From Martelella sp. HB161492 (GTDB lineage Bacteria > Pseudomonadota > Alphaproteobacteria > Rhizobiales > Rhizobiaceae), in assembly GCF_013184775.1 (NCBI RefSeq), contig NZ_JAATVV010000006.1, forward strand, positions 186,001 through 250,000: DNA of 64,000 bases, read 5' to 3'. Below, in pieces: positions 16,249 through 27,825 of this stretch. The notes under the pieces were generated by a model. The model had not been told where the DNA came from. It worked only from the letters and a program-made list of their open reading frames with translations, and made no database searches. Numbering within the stretch: position 1 is the first letter of the stretch; each line of letters starts with the position of its first letter. A program made the translations under genes and the position numbers.

Positions 16249-17550
16249 ATGAAGCACAGACTTGGTCTGGGGCTGCTGATAGCGACTGCGCTTGCCGGCA
16301 ATGCTGGTATGGCGGTTGCTGGCGATATTATCACAGGTGATACGGTCGGACCGGCCGACGCGCCCAATACACTGACCTTTCGCATGACCACGGATGGCCC
16401 GCGCAACAATGATCCGACGCTTGCCGCAGCCTATTCGGATCTTTATCGCGCCTTCATCGCCAATCATCCGGGCTGGAAGCTCGAACTGCAGATGCAGTCG
16501 AGCGATACCAATCAGGAACAGGCGCGCATGCTTGAACAGGCCCAGTCCGGCAATGCGCCGGATTGCGCAGCGGTCGATTCCTTTGCGCTTGGACAGTTCA
16601 AGAATGCGGGCGTGCTGAAGTCCTTCTCGCCCTATTTCAGCCAGGCGGAAATCGATCAGCTGTTCCCCTATGTGCGTGACGGGATTACCGGCAAGGACGG
16701 GCAGATCTATGCCTGGTGGTGGTCGACGGACCTGCGCGTCCTCTATCGCAACAAGGCAATCATTGCCGATGCGCCGCAGACCTGGGCCGACACCAAGCAG
16801 GCGGCTCTGGAGTCGACCAAGCAGGGCATGGAAGGGATCCTCTTCAACGGCTCGCGCTATGAAGGCACGACCTTCGACTGGCTGGCAAATTTCTGGGCCC
16901 AGGGTGGACATCTTGTCGATGACAGTGGCAAGCCAATCTTCGCGGCGGGCGACGACCGGCAGAAATTCATCGATGCGGTGAATTATTACCGTGATCTCGT
17001 CGAAAGCGGGGCAGCCCCCAAGCGCGTTGCCAGCATCGGCAACTACGACGATTTCAATGCGGCGGCGGCCGCTGGCACGTCAGCCCTTTTCGTCGGCGGA
17101 AACTGGCAGCTCAAGCAGCTGCGCGACACGCTCGATCCGGAGGACTTCGCCAACTGGACATTCTCGCCGCTTCCCGGCCCGACCGCAGATCAGCGGGCGA
17201 CGGGTACCGGCGGCTGGACCCTCGCGTCCTTCAGCGATGATCCGGCGAAGGTCGAGATGTGCGCTGATTTCGCCCGCGAGGTCTATATGGGGCCTGCCAA
17301 CGAGATCCAGGAGCAGCTGCCCACAAGGGCTGATCTCTATTCTAAGTATGAAGTCTTCTCATCACCCGAAAACGAGGCCTTTGCCGAGGCGCTGAAGGTC
17401 GGCCATGCACGGCCGGGCGTCCCGGTTTATCCGGAGATCTCCAACCAGATCCAGATCATGTTCGGCAAGGTGCTGACGGGGGCGCAGGACACGGAAGCGG
17501 CCGTCGACGAGGCGTTCAAGGCCTCGATGGATGCCTATAACCGGCTCTGA
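16249..17550 (+). CDS. Extracellular solute-binding protein, mannoside-type importer
   Basis: A 433-residue periplasmic binding protein with a Sec signal peptide (MKHRLGLGLLIATALAGNAGMAVAG, cleavage likely after AVA). The start has GGGAGG about 8 bp upstream. The mature sequence is a CUT1-type (SBP_bac_1) protein with aromatic-rich patches (AWWWSTDLRVLYRNK). It is first in an operon with two permeases, a GH38 alpha-mannosidase and a ROK regulator, which suggests uptake of alpha-mannosides or mannose-containing oligosaccharides. The substrate is inferred from the mannosidase. Confidence 0.88.
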   Translation: MKHRLGLGLLIATALAGNAGMAVAGDIITGDTVGPADAPNTLTFRMTTDGPRNNDPTLAAAYSDLYRAFIANHPGWKLELQMQSSDTNQEQARMLEQAQSGNAPDCAAVDSFALGQFKNAGVLKSFSPYFSQAEIDQLFPYVRDGITGKDGQIYAWWWSTDLRVLYRNKAIIADAPQTWADTKQAALESTKQGMEGILFNGSRYEGTTFDWLANFWAQGGHLVDDSGKPIFAAGDDRQKFIDAVNYYRDLVESGAAPKRVASIGNYDDFNAAAAAGTSALFVGGNWQLKQLRDTLDPEDFANWTFSPLPGPTADQRATGTGGWTLASFSDDPAKVEMCADFAREVYMGPANEIQEQLPTRADLYSKYEVFSSPENEAFAEALKVGHARPGVPVYPEISNQIQIMFGKVLTGAQDTEAAVDEAFKASMDAYNRL

Positions 17551-17555
17551 TCCTC

Positions 17556-17587
17556 AGGGTCGGCCCATGGCATTATGGGCCGACCCT
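17556..17587 (+). terminator. Stem-loop after solute-binding-protein gene (no U-tract)
   Basis: A perfect 13-bp inverted repeat, AGGGTCGGCCCAT pairing with its complement around a 6-base loop, starting 5 bp after the stop codon. No T-run follows and the permease genes continue downstream, so it is probably an mRNA-stabilising or attenuating hairpin. Confidence 0.75.
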
Positions 17588-17674
17588 GGCATGGCTTCCG
17601 TGCCGCCCTGAAACCTGGTCGCAACACTTCGCTGCCATGGTTCCGGGCGGGCGGCAATTTCTGCGGAGCATTTC

Positions 17675-18610
17675 ATGTCCGATCTTTCAAACGTCACGCA
17701 ATCAGGGGCGCCTTCGCGTCGGAGACGGGGTGCGGCGGCGGCACGGGCTAAGGTAGCACCCTGGCTTCTGCCGCTGGTGCTGATCCTTGGCGCGTTCTAC
17801 CTTTATCCCGTCTTCGAGGTGTTCCGCCTGTCATTCGGCGATGCGACGCTGCTACAGCCGGCAACGCATTATTCGTTCTCGACTTTCCTGGACACGCTGT
17901 CGCGGCCCGAACTGCCGCAGATCCTCTATGTGACCTTCCTCTTCACCGCCGCGAGCGTTATCGGCCAGCAGTTGCTCGGGCTGATGGTGGCGCTGGTGGT
18001 GGTCCGGGGCGAAAAGCGGCGCCTGTTCGGCACAACCATTCTCAGAACGACGGCGCTGGTGGCCTGGGTGGTTCCCGGTATTGCCGGCGGCATCATCTGG
18101 AAGATGCTGTTCAACGAGGCCCCCTTTGGCGGGCTCAACAGCCTGTTGCGGCTCTTCGGCGCCGGGCCGGTGCAATGGCTCTCCGATCCGCATATCGCCA
18201 TCTGGTCGGCGGTGCTGTCGAATGTCTGGCGCGGAACCGCCTTTTCCATGGTGGTGATGTATGCGGCGCTGAAGGCGATCAATCCGGTTCTCTACGAGGC
18301 CTCATCGATTGATGGCGCGCGGCCGGTGCAGCGTTTCTTCTATGTCACCCTGCCGCAATTGCGCGGTGCCATCCTGGTCAACATGATCCTGATCACCATT
18401 CAGACGCTCAATGTCTTCGATGCGATCATCTCGCTGACCGGCGGCGGACCGGGACGGGCGACAGAGGTGCTCTCGCTCTACACATTCAACGTCATCTTCC
18501 GCAATTATGACCTTTCGGTCGGTGCGGTTCTGTCCATCCTCATGCTGGTGATCAGTCTCGGTCTGGCGCTGATCTATGCCCGCTTTCTGCCGAGGGGAGA
18601 TGCGCGATGA
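17675..18610 (+). CDS. Carbohydrate-type ABC transporter permease 1
   Basis: Inner-membrane permease of 311 residues. A basic N-terminus (residues 11-28 rich in Arg and Ala) precedes helix 1 at about 29-50; six helices in all. The EAA loop reads EASSIDGARPVQRFFYVTLPQLRG near residues 209-232. GCGGAG about 7 bp before the ATG supports the start. It overlaps the next permease by 4 bp and forms with it the channel of the mannoside-type importer. Confidence 0.9.
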   Translation: MSDLSNVTQSGAPSRRRRGAAAARAKVAPWLLPLVLILGAFYLYPVFEVFRLSFGDATLLQPATHYSFSTFLDTLSRPELPQILYVTFLFTAASVIGQQLLGLMVALVVVRGEKRRLFGTTILRTTALVAWVVPGIAGGIIWKMLFNEAPFGGLNSLLRLFGAGPVQWLSDPHIAIWSAVLSNVWRGTAFSMVVMYAALKAINPVLYEASSIDGARPVQRFFYVTLPQLRGAILVNMILITIQTLNVFDAIISLTGGGPGRATEVLSLYTFNVIFRNYDLSVGAVLSILMLVISLGLALIYARFLPRGDAR

Positions 18611-19449
18611 AAGCCTCGACGCAAAACCGTATCGGTGATGCTTTCAGCTATCTCTTCATGGCCGTCTGCTTCATCTTCTTTGCCTGGCCGCTGTTCTGGC
18701 TGTTGTCGCTGGCGCTTCGAACGCGCAAGGAAATCTATCTCGGCGTCAGCCGGCTCATTCCGCATCATCCGACGCTGGACAATTTCATCACCATCCTGTC
18801 CTCGCCGAAATTCGCGCTGTATCTGTGGAATGCGCTGAAGCTTTCGACGATGAGCGGCATTGTCTGCCTGATCGTCGCTCTGCCGGCAGCCTATGCCTTC
18901 TCGCGCCTGCCCATGCGCGGCAAGGACCCCTGGCTGATGGCGATCCTCGCCTTTCAGATGATCTCGCCGCTGGTGATCATGATTCCGCTTTACCGCTATC
19001 TGGCCGGGCTCGGTCTGCTCGACAATCAGCCGGTGGCGACGCTGGTCTATACGGCGCTGGTCGTGCCGATGGTGACCTGGATCCTGAAGGGCTTCATGGA
19101 CGGCATTCCGCGCAGTCTCGACGAGGCGGCGCTGATTGACGGGGCCACGCATTTCGGCGTGTTCTTCCGGGTGATCCTGCCGCTTTCGACGCCGGGTATC
19201 GCGTCTGCCTTCATCATCGCAGTGATCACCGGCTGGTCGCAGTTTCTGGTACCGTTTCTGCTCATCACCAAGGAATCCCTGACGCCGATCTCGGTCGGCA
19301 TCTTCCAATATGCCGGAACGCAGAATGACAGCTCCATGCAGGTGCTCGCCGCTGCCTGTCTGGTTTCGGTCGCTCCGGCCATCATCGCATTTCTTCTTCT
19401 TCAGCGTCTCATTCTCAGCGCCATGACGGCAGGTGCCGTCAAGGGCTGA
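18607..19449 (+). CDS. Carbohydrate-type ABC transporter permease 2
   Basis: Inner-membrane permease of 280 residues, MalG-type, with six helices and the EAA loop DEAALIDGATHFGVFFRVILPL near residues 174-195. It ends SAMTAGAVKG, the family tail. Translationally coupled to the preceding permease through an ATGA overlap, and followed after 20 bp by the alpha-mannosidase gene. Confidence 0.9.
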   Translation: MKASTQNRIGDAFSYLFMAVCFIFFAWPLFWLLSLALRTRKEIYLGVSRLIPHHPTLDNFITILSSPKFALYLWNALKLSTMSGIVCLIVALPAAYAFSRLPMRGKDPWLMAILAFQMISPLVIMIPLYRYLAGLGLLDNQPVATLVYTALVVPMVTWILKGFMDGIPRSLDEAALIDGATHFGVFFRVILPLSTPGIASAFIIAVITGWSQFLVPFLLITKESLTPISVGIFQYAGTQNDSSMQVLAAACLVSVAPAIIAFLLLQRLILSAMTAGAVKG

Positions 19450-19469
19450 TAACCATACGGAAAACGTAC

Positions 19470-22400
19470 ATGTCATTAACGCACGAACAGCGCCTTGACC
19501 GGATCAGGGTGCGTCTTCAGGAGCTTGAATACTGGCGCGCGCGGGCCAGCCATCGGGTTGATGGCTGGCGCTGCGACGGCGTGGCGATCGCGCGCGGTGA
19601 GGCCTGGCCCGTGACTGAGGGGCGCCGCCGGTTCGAGGCGGATATCAGGGTTCCCGAAGGCTGGGACATTGCCGATACGCAGCTCCTGCTCGATCTCGGC
19701 GGCGAGAGCCTGATCACGTTTCAGGCCGGTGCGGGCGAGACGAAAAGCTACGGCCTTGATGTCAATCACCGTGCCTTTCCGGTACCAGGCACATGTTTCA
19801 GTGTTTCTTCTGAAACGGTGGCGCGGGCGCCCTTCGGCGTTCCGGTTCATGCCCCGAAACTCGAATATGCCGATCTCATCTGGCTCGATCGCGCCGTTGA
19901 TGATCTGTGGCTTCTGCTGATGCAGGTGGCCGAGACCATCGCGGTGATTGCCGGGCATGACGCCGTGCCACACCTTCTTTCACTTGCAGAAGAGGCCTTC
20001 AGGCGCCTCGACTGGCCTTCGGCCACCGCCGATTACATTGCCCGCATGGCGCCGTCGCCGATGCAGCAGAATATCTGGCAGCTGCCGGAGATGAAGGCGG
20101 ATCCAGCCGGCCTTTCCGACACCGAGCGGCAGAGCGTGATCGACACCTATGACTGGATGATCGATGGCCTGAAGCGTCTGCGCGAACGCTTCCCCCCGCA
20201 GGGCCGGGTGGCGCTGACGGGGCATGCCCATATCGATCTTGCCTGGCTCTGGCCCTATGACGAGACGCGGCGCAAGAACCGTCGCAGTTTCCACACCATC
20301 ATGCGGCTGATGGAGCGCTCCGGAGCGCTGACCTTCAACCAGACCACGGCGCATTATTACAAGCAGCTGGAAAGCGACGATCCGGCATTGCTGGAAGACA
20401 TCAAGAAGCGGGTGAAAGACGGGCAGTGGGAAGTGCTTGGCGGCATGTGGGTCGAGCCGGATACGAATATGCCGACGGGTGAGAGCCTGGCGCGCCAGGT
20501 GCTGTACGGCCAGCGCTATTTCGAGCGCGTGTTCGGGTTCCGCCACACGGTCTGCTGGCTGCCGGACTGTTTCGGTTTCACGCCGGCGCTGCCGCAGATC
20601 CTGAATCAGGGCGGCATGACGAGCTTTCTGACCATCAAGGTCAACTGGTCGGAAACCAACCGTTTTCCGACAGATCTGTTCTGGTGGGAAGGGCTGGATG
20701 GCAGCCGGGTGCTCACCCACACATTCGACAATCCGGTCGATGGCTATAATGGTGTCGTCCGTCCGGATTCCATCATCAACACCTGGCGCAATTTCCGTCA
20801 GAAGGACAGTCACGACATAACGCTGCTCAGTGTCGGTCACGGCGACGGCGGCGGCGGCGTGACACCGGAAATGGTGCGGCGCGAGGAGCAGCTGCGCGTG
20901 TTCCCGGTTCTGCCCGAAGCGCGCTGGGCACTGGTCTCCGACTTTTTCGAGGATGCGCATGCGCTTGCCTCCGCCCGGCCGCTCAATGTCTGGCGCGGCG
21001 AGATCTATCTGGAGCTGCATCGCGGCACGCTGACCAGCCAGAGCGTGGTCAAGCGCCTGCACCGCAGGGCCGAGCGCGACCTGATCACCACCGAGACGGC
21101 CGAGGGGCTGAACTATCTGATGGGCGGTGCCTTTCCGTCCTCGCTTGAGGACCAGTGGCATGTCGTGCTGAAAAACGAATTTCACGATATCCTGCCCGGA
21201 TCGAGTATCGCCGAGGTCTATGACGATGCCGAGCGTGAGCTTTCGGGCGTGATCGAGACCGCCGCCGGGCGGCGCGATGCCGCGCTTGCGGCGATTGCCG
21301 GACAGGTGGAAAGCGGCGAGGGCGGAGTTCTTCTGGCGGTCAATCCGACGCTTTCGCCGATGCCGTTGCGCTTTTCCGGCGCGTCAGGTCCCGTGTCTTC
21401 GGCAAAGCTGCTGCCGCCGCTCTCGGTCAGCGTCGTCGGCGAAAGCGATCTTGCGCCCGCCGGAGCGCTGACAGCAACCGACCGTCTGCTCGAAAATGAA
21501 CTGATCCGTGTTGTGCTGGACGAGGATGGCACGATCGCGAGCCTGATCCACAAGCCAAGCGGGCGCGAGGCGCTGGCGGGCCCGGGCAACCGTCTGATGG
21601 CCTATCCCATGGACAAGCCGCGCAACTGGGACGCCTGGGATATCGATGATGATTATGCCGAAAAGGCCGAGCCGGTCTGTGGCATTTCGGACATCACGCT
21701 GGTGGAGAGCGGCCCGCATCGTGCGGCGATCCGCATTGTCCGCACATGGCGCCATTCCACCATCACGCAGACGCTTTCGCTCTGCGCGGGCAGCCCGCGG
21801 CTGGATATCCATACCGCGCTTGACTGGCATGACCGGCGTGTGCTGCTGCGCGCCGAGACACCGGTAGCCGTGCATCACGGCCGGGCAACCGGGGAATGTG
21901 CTTATGGCGTCATCGAGCGGCCAACCCATGCCAATACCTCCTGGCAGCAGGCGGCGTTCGAATTTCCGGCCCATCGTTTCGTCGATCTGGCGGAAAACGG
22001 GTTTGGCGTTGCTGTGCTGAACGATGCAAAATATGGCTACAGCGCGAAGGGCAATGTTCTGGGGCTCTCCCTGCTGCGTGCGCCGATCTATCCGGATCCG
22101 CTTGCGGATGAAGGATATCAGGCGTTCACCTATGCGATCATGCCGCATGATGGCAGCTGGGATGTGGCCCGGGTGCGGGAAGAGGCGGAGCTTCTCAACC
22201 AGCCGCCTCTGGTGACGCCTGTTTCGGGCAAGGCCGTGTCCGAGCGCCGGCTGGTGACGGCCAGCGGCATTCCGGCAGCGCTCTCCGCACTGAAGCCGCG
22301 CGAGGATCACACCGGTGATCTGGTGCTGCGGGTCTATGAACCGGCAGGGCGGCGTGGCGCCTTTGCCATCAGCGCACCGGAAGGGTTCAGCATGTCCGGG

Positions 22401-22496
22401 CCTGTCACGCTGATGGAGGAACCGTTCGAAGCGGCGGTCGCAGCCGATCAGCTCACGCCATTTTCCGTGCGCAGCTTCATCATCACCCGGGCGTAA
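19470..22496 (+). CDS. GH38 alpha-mannosidase
   Basis: A 1008-residue glycoside hydrolase family 38 enzyme that releases alpha-linked mannose. The catalytic domain begins near residue 250 with the zinc-binding HAHIDLAWLWP (His252, Asp256), continues with WLPDCFGF (Asp366, the probable nucleophile and zinc ligand) and GHGDGGGG (His457). Beta-sandwich domains with the usual GH38 C-terminal layout follow from about 640. There is no signal peptide, so it acts in the cytoplasm on imported oligosaccharide. The start is uncertain by a few codons because the ribosome-binding site is weak. Its place directly after the permeases, 20 bp on, ties it to the importer. Confidence 0.93.
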   Translation: MSLTHEQRLDRIRVRLQELEYWRARASHRVDGWRCDGVAIARGEAWPVTEGRRRFEADIRVPEGWDIADTQLLLDLGGESLITFQAGAGETKSYGLDVNHRAFPVPGTCFSVSSETVARAPFGVPVHAPKLEYADLIWLDRAVDDLWLLLMQVAETIAVIAGHDAVPHLLSLAEEAFRRLDWPSATADYIARMAPSPMQQNIWQLPEMKADPAGLSDTERQSVIDTYDWMIDGLKRLRERFPPQGRVALTGHAHIDLAWLWPYDETRRKNRRSFHTIMRLMERSGALTFNQTTAHYYKQLESDDPALLEDIKKRVKDGQWEVLGGMWVEPDTNMPTGESLARQVLYGQRYFERVFGFRHTVCWLPDCFGFTPALPQILNQGGMTSFLTIKVNWSETNRFPTDLFWWEGLDGSRVLTHTFDNPVDGYNGVVRPDSIINTWRNFRQKDSHDITLLSVGHGDGGGGVTPEMVRREEQLRVFPVLPEARWALVSDFFEDAHALASARPLNVWRGEIYLELHRGTLTSQSVVKRLHRRAERDLITTETAEGLNYLMGGAFPSSLEDQWHVVLKNEFHDILPGSSIAEVYDDAERELSGVIETAAGRRDAALAAIAGQVESGEGGVLLAVNPTLSPMPLRFSGASGPVSSAKLLPPLSVSVVGESDLAPAGALTATDRLLENELIRVVLDEDGTIASLIHKPSGREALAGPGNRLMAYPMDKPRNWDAWDIDDDYAEKAEPVCGISDITLVESGPHRAAIRIVRTWRHSTITQTLSLCAGSPRLDIHTALDWHDRRVLLRAETPVAVHHGRATGECAYGVIERPTHANTSWQQAAFEFPAHRFVDLAENGFGVAVLNDAKYGYSAKGNVLGLSLLRAPIYPDPLADEGYQAFTYAIMPHDGSWDVARVREEAELLNQPPLVTPVSGKAVSERRLVTASGIPAALSALKPREDHTGDLVLRVYEPAGRRGAFAISAPEGFSMSGPVTLMEEPFEAAVAADQLTPFSVRSFIITRA

Positions 22497-22506
22497 CCGC
22501 CTTAAG

Positions 22507-22543
22507 CTGTCCGGTGCAGGACTTGCAACCTTGCGCCGGACAG
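22507..22543 (+). terminator. Hairpin between mannosidase and ROK regulator genes
   Basis: An 8-bp inverted repeat CTGTCCGG / CCGGACAG with a 21-base loop lies 10 bp after the mannosidase stop. There is no T-run, so termination would be partial at best; the ROK gene follows 43 bp later. Confidence 0.4.
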
Positions 22544-22586
22544 GGGAAAAGAGCACAGCGGCAGAGGAGCGTGGTCAGATCAGCAA

Positions 22587-23789
22587 ATGAGATTGTCGGG
22601 AGCCAATGGCGGCCAGGCCGCCCTCCAGAACCGTGCCATGATCCTCGGCGCCATTCACCGTCATGGCCCGATTTCGCGCACGGAACTGGCGGATAAATCG
22701 AGACTGACGAAGCAGGCGGTGACGCGCATCGTCGAACGGCTTCTGGATGACGGCCTTGTGGTCGAGGCGCGCCGCCGGCACGGGCTGCGCGGCCAGCCGG
22801 CGATCGAACTGGAAATCAATCCTGACGGGCTCTGTTCCATCGGGGTCAATGTTGACCGCGACCATCTGACCATCGTTGCCGTCAATGCCCTCGGACACAT
22901 GCTGGCCCGAGAGCATCACGAACAGCGCTTCATGATGCCGGATGAGGTGATGGCGTGCCTGAGCGATGCGGTGCGCCGCTTTGTCCGGCGGGGCGCGATC
23001 GTCAGGGAGCGCATGGCCGGCATCGGCCTTGCCATCCCCGACTGGCTGGGGGAAGTGCGGGTTCTCGGCCTGCCGGAGCGCTACCGTGCCTGGAGCGCAG
23101 TCAATCTGCGTGCCGAAATTTCCGCTTTCACTGATTTCCCGGTCTTCATCGATAATGACGGCAATGCAGCCGCCATGGGCGAGCTTGAATATGGTCTCGG
23201 CAATGAGATGCCGACTTTTTTCTTCGTTCTCATCAATGCCTGTCTCGGCGGCAGTCTGGTTGTCGAGGGCAAGCTGCACAAAGGAGCGAGCGGCCTTGGC
23301 GGTGAGATCGGCTGGGTGCCGGTGGTGATGGACGAGGGGCCGCTTGCAGGCAAGACCCGGCCGCTCGGCGACATGTTCTCGCTGTTTCTGCTGGAGGACA
23401 GGCTGGCCCGGCAGGGGATCGCAATTGCAAAGCCTGCGGATCTTCTGACGCTGAACAGGGACGGAAAGGAGATCCTTTCCGACTGGCTGCACAAGTTTTC
23501 GGTGAAACTGGCCGAGGCGATCATCAATGTCGGCATGATCGTCGACCCGGACGGCATCATCATCGGCGGACGTCTGCCATCGCGCCTGATCGATGAATTG
23601 ATCGTGCGTGTCCATGACGAGATCATCCGCCGCGGAGCCGATGCGCCGTCGCTTCACCGGGCGGTTGGTTCTGCCGATGCGGTGGCGCTGGGCGCAGCGG
23701 CGATACCGCTTGCCCACCGCATGGCGCTGCCTTCCGCCGAGGCAGCGCAGCGTTACCAGACGCCGCTGGCCAACACCGTGTCGCCCTGA
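22587..23789 (+). CDS. ROK-family transcriptional regulator
   Basis: A 400-residue ROK repressor/activator. An N-terminal winged helix (about 15-75: ISRTELADKSRLTKQAVTRIVERLLDDGLV) precedes the ROK sugar-kinase-like fold: FIDNDGNAAAMGE (about 187-199), the DxG region LNACLGGSLVVEG-like INACLGG, and GASGLGGEIGW. The zinc Cys cluster of sugar-kinase ROK members is not evident, which fits a regulator rather than a kinase. As last gene of the mannoside operon it probably controls that operon in response to a sugar. It converges on a second ROK gene with only 4 bp between stop codons. Confidence 0.9.
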   Translation: MRLSGANGGQAALQNRAMILGAIHRHGPISRTELADKSRLTKQAVTRIVERLLDDGLVVEARRRHGLRGQPAIELEINPDGLCSIGVNVDRDHLTIVAVNALGHMLAREHHEQRFMMPDEVMACLSDAVRRFVRRGAIVRERMAGIGLAIPDWLGEVRVLGLPERYRAWSAVNLRAEISAFTDFPVFIDNDGNAAAMGELEYGLGNEMPTFFFVLINACLGGSLVVEGKLHKGASGLGGEIGWVPVVMDEGPLAGKTRPLGDMFSLFLLEDRLARQGIAIAKPADLLTLNRDGKEILSDWLHKFSVKLAEAIINVGMIVDPDGIIIGGRLPSRLIDELIVRVHDEIIRRGADAPSLHRAVGSADAVALGAAAIPLAHRMALPSAEAAQRYQTPLANTVSP

Positions 23790-23793
23790 CGGG

Positions 23794-24861
23794 TCAAACC
23801 GCCATCATTCCGGGTTCTGGAAGCGGCAGCAGCGCGTCTCGGAGGGGGACCATGGCTGCGCCACGCGCGATCCTGGCATCGGTGTCGCAGAGATGCTGGA
23901 TTTCCGGTGTCCACTTGGTCGCGATGAAGTAGCTGGCCTGCAGCGCCTTGTCGGCAACGACGCGCTCGACAATACGCTGTGTCACCATTTCCGGCAGGAA
24001 ACCGCCGACGGCAATCACGGCCGGAGAGACGAAACCAGCCATGGCGATGATGGCGTCAAGCAGCCGTGAAGCGGCGCGGTTGATCCACTCGTCCTCGGAA
24101 CCGTTGTTTTTCATGTGCTGCAGATAGGACTTTCGACCGGCAACATCATTCAGCGTCGGCGCATCAAGCGCAGGGCGCATGCCGCCAAGCGCACCGGCGC
24201 GCCCATGGGCGCCATGGAAGAAGCGGTCGGAGAACATGGTTCCGGCACGCACCGTGTCGCCGATAATGATGACGCCGAGGCCGCGCTCGGTTCTCTGGTC
24301 GGCGATCAGGCGCTGGTGCCACAAAACCGCTTCGGTGCTGCGCAGAAGCCGTGTCGCAAGGCCGCCGCCATGACTGGCGAGGAGGGCGCCGGCCTTGTCC
24401 TCAAGCGGTTCCTCGCAGGCGAGTGCGATGCCGCAAAGCGTTCCGAAACCATGGCTGCGCACGGTTTCGTCAAGCCATTGTCCAAGCCGGTCCGGACTGG
24501 CGAAGCGTTCTTCCCTGACGATCCGGCCGGTCAGGCTGACAAGCGAAGCCGTTCCCCCGTCGGGCGACAGCCAGATGCCAATGCCGGCGGCGGCCGTGTC
24601 GGCGATGGAATAGGTCGCACCGCGCACGCCCTTCACGGCGGCATTCTGCCGGATATAGCCAGCACCTTCCATGCGGCGAACAATGGCGGAGATGGCTGTT
24701 TCCGTGAGCCCCAGTCCGGAAGCCAGCGAACGGCGCGACATGGCATTGGTCTGCCTGAGCGCGGCGATGACAGTGCGGACATTGTGATCGGAAATATCCG
24801 TTGAACTCATGCCCGGCCGTTCCAGACGATCCTCGGAAACGTTATGCGGGAGCGGGCTCAT
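23794..24861 (-). CDS. ROK-family transcriptional regulator (second, convergent)
   Basis: About 355 residues. The winged helix (MSRRSLASGLGLTETAISAIVRRMEGAGYIRQ) lies near residues 40-75, followed by a ROK-like fold with GVIIIGDTVRAGTMF and GRAGALGGMRP. The sugar-binding ROK motifs are less regular than in the neighbouring gene. The open frame extends upstream to 25107, but the extra residues are arginine-rich and look non-coding; I chose the ATG at 24861, though the ribosome-binding site is weak, and 24810 or 24993 are alternatives. It reads in the same direction as the sulfatase operon whose end lies upstream, and may act on that or on the mannoside system. Confidence 0.8.
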   Translation of the reverse strand: MSPLPHNVSEDRLERPGMSSTDISDHNVRTVIAALRQTNAMSRRSLASGLGLTETAISAIVRRMEGAGYIRQNAAVKGVRGATYSIADTAAAGIGIWLSPDGGTASLVSLTGRIVREERFASPDRLGQWLDETVRSHGFGTLCGIALACEEPLEDKAGALLASHGGGLATRLLRSTEAVLWHQRLIADQRTERGLGVIIIGDTVRAGTMFSDRFFHGAHGRAGALGGMRPALDAPTLNDVAGRKSYLQHMKNNGSEDEWINRAASRLLDAIIAMAGFVSPAVIAVGGFLPEMVTQRIVERVVADKALQASYFIATKWTPEIQHLCDTDARIARGAAMVPLRDALLPLPEPGMMAV

Positions 24862-25081
24862 CTCGAAAGTTCCAATGCGGGTGACCTCAATATGCACGTC
24901 ATGATCGTCTGCGGGCGCGCGTATCGTCCGCACCCGTCTATACAAACGCCATTTTGCCGCCCGGGACGAGAAAATTCTATGCTCCTTGCGCATGATTTCG
25001 CCGCCTTTGTATCGCGCCGTGGCTTTTTCTCGCCTTGCAGCAATGTTTGCGGCAAAAGGGGCGTTCTTTCGAACACCCCCC

Positions 25082-25106
25082 TGTCTTTCATTGTGAACGA
25101 AAGACA
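25082..25106. terminator. Inverted repeat downstream of sulfatase operon
   Basis: TGTCTTTC / GAAAGACA, an 8-bp perfect stem with a 9-base loop, about 32 bp beyond the sulfatase stop on the minus strand. A G-run rather than a T-run follows, so it may be a weak terminator of the sulfatase operon or an operator for the ROK gene downstream. The rest of 24862-25137 holds no gene I can support. Confidence 0.4.
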
Positions 25107-25137
25107 CGCGGAGCGACCGCGCAATCGCAACCTGTTC

Positions 25138-26694
<1,557 letters not shown>

Positions 26695-26717
26695 GCGATA
26701 GCCCCTTGCTTGCCTGT

Positions 26718-27797
26718 TCAGCCTGCGGTGACAGCAATGCCCGGAAGGGATTGCCCGTCGCTGTCGAAAAAATGGGTCCGCCCGGAAAGGGCGATCCCGG
26801 TCTCGAGCCCGACCGGAATGTCGGAGCCGCCCTCGACCCTGACCACCAGCTCCTGGCCCCAGCCCGTGCGGACATAGACGAATTCGCTGTCGCCAAGACG
26901 TTCAACCACGCTGACTGTGCCGGTGAAATGCCCCGAACCGGCGGCCACAAGCTTCATCTGGTCTGCCCGGGCACCCAACACGGCGACGCGATCGGCAGCC
27001 GGTCCTTCAAGCCGGAGGCGGCTTTCATCCGCGAAACGGAAACCGCCCGCATTGTCATCGGTGAGATCGAGGAAATTCATCTTTGGCGAGCCGATAAAGC
27101 CGGCGACGAACAGATTGGCCGGGTTTTCGTAGAGCGCCATCGGCCGGCCGATCTGCTCGACCCGGCCCTTGCGCAAGACGACGATCTTGTCGGCAAGCGT
27201 CATCGCCTCGACCTGATCATGGGTCACATAGATCATCGTCGAACCTGCGAGCTGCTGATGCAGCTTGGCCAGTTCCAGCCGGGTCGCGACCCGAAGCTCG
27301 GCATCGAGATTGGAAAGCGGTTCGTCGAACAGAAACACCTCCGGATGGCGCACGATCGCGCGACCGATGGCAACACGCTGGCGCTGACCGCCGGAAAGCT
27401 GGCGCGGCTTGCGATCCAGCAGATCCTCGATCTGCAGGATCCGTGCCGCTTCGGCAACACGCCTGGCCACCTCTGCCCGCGGTGTGCCATTCATCCTGAG
27501 GCCGAAGCCCATATTCTGGTCGACCGTCATATGCGGATAGAGCGCATAGGTCTGGAACACCATGGCGACGCCACGATGGGACGGATCGACATTGTTGACC
27601 CGCTGGCCGTGAATGTGAAGGTCACCACCAGTGATCTCCTCAAGCCCGGCAATCATGCGCAGAAGGGTCGACTTGCCGCAGCCGGAGGGGCCGACGAAAA
27701 CGACGAATTCGCCCTTTTCGATTTCAATGTCGACCCCGTGGATGACCTCCAATGTGCCATAGGCCTTTCTGATCTGCTTGAGACTGACGCCCGTCAT
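26718..27797 (-). CDS. Carbohydrate-type ABC transporter ATP-binding protein (sulfatase operon)
   Basis: ATPase of 359 residues with Walker [10 protein letters not shown] (about 36-44), signature LSGGQRQR, Walker B VFLFDEP and the H-loop VTHDQVEAM; the TOBE domain is in the last 120 residues. GGAGTG about 7 bp upstream supports the start. It sits 28 bp after the permease gene at 27826-28689 and 23 bp before the sulfatase gene on the minus strand. It is the third MsmX-like ATPase in this window, each with its own importer. Confidence 0.9.
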   Translation of the reverse strand: MTGVSLKQIRKAYGTLEVIHGVDIEIEKGEFVVFVGPSGCGKSTLLRMIAGLEEITGGDLHIHGQRVNNVDPSHRGVAMVFQTYALYPHMTVDQNMGFGLRMNGTPRAEVARRVAEAARILQIEDLLDRKPRQLSGGQRQRVAIGRAIVRHPEVFLFDEPLSNLDAELRVATRLELAKLHQQLAGSTMIYVTHDQVEAMTLADKIVVLRKGRVEQIGRPMALYENPANLFVAGFIGSPKMNFLDLTDDNAGGFRFADESRLRLEGPAADRVAVLGARADQMKLVAAGSGHFTGTVSVVERLGDSEFVYVRTGWGQELVVRVEGGSDIPVGLETGIALSGRTHFFDSDGQSLPGIAVTAG

Positions 27798-27825
27798 GCT
27801 TTGTCACTCCGAAATCTTTGCGCGC

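Noticed and set aside
24862-25107. A longer N-terminus for the second ROK regulator
   Set aside because: The extra 82 residues are Arg-rich and unlike regulator sequence; the region also contains the hairpin after the sulfatase gene.
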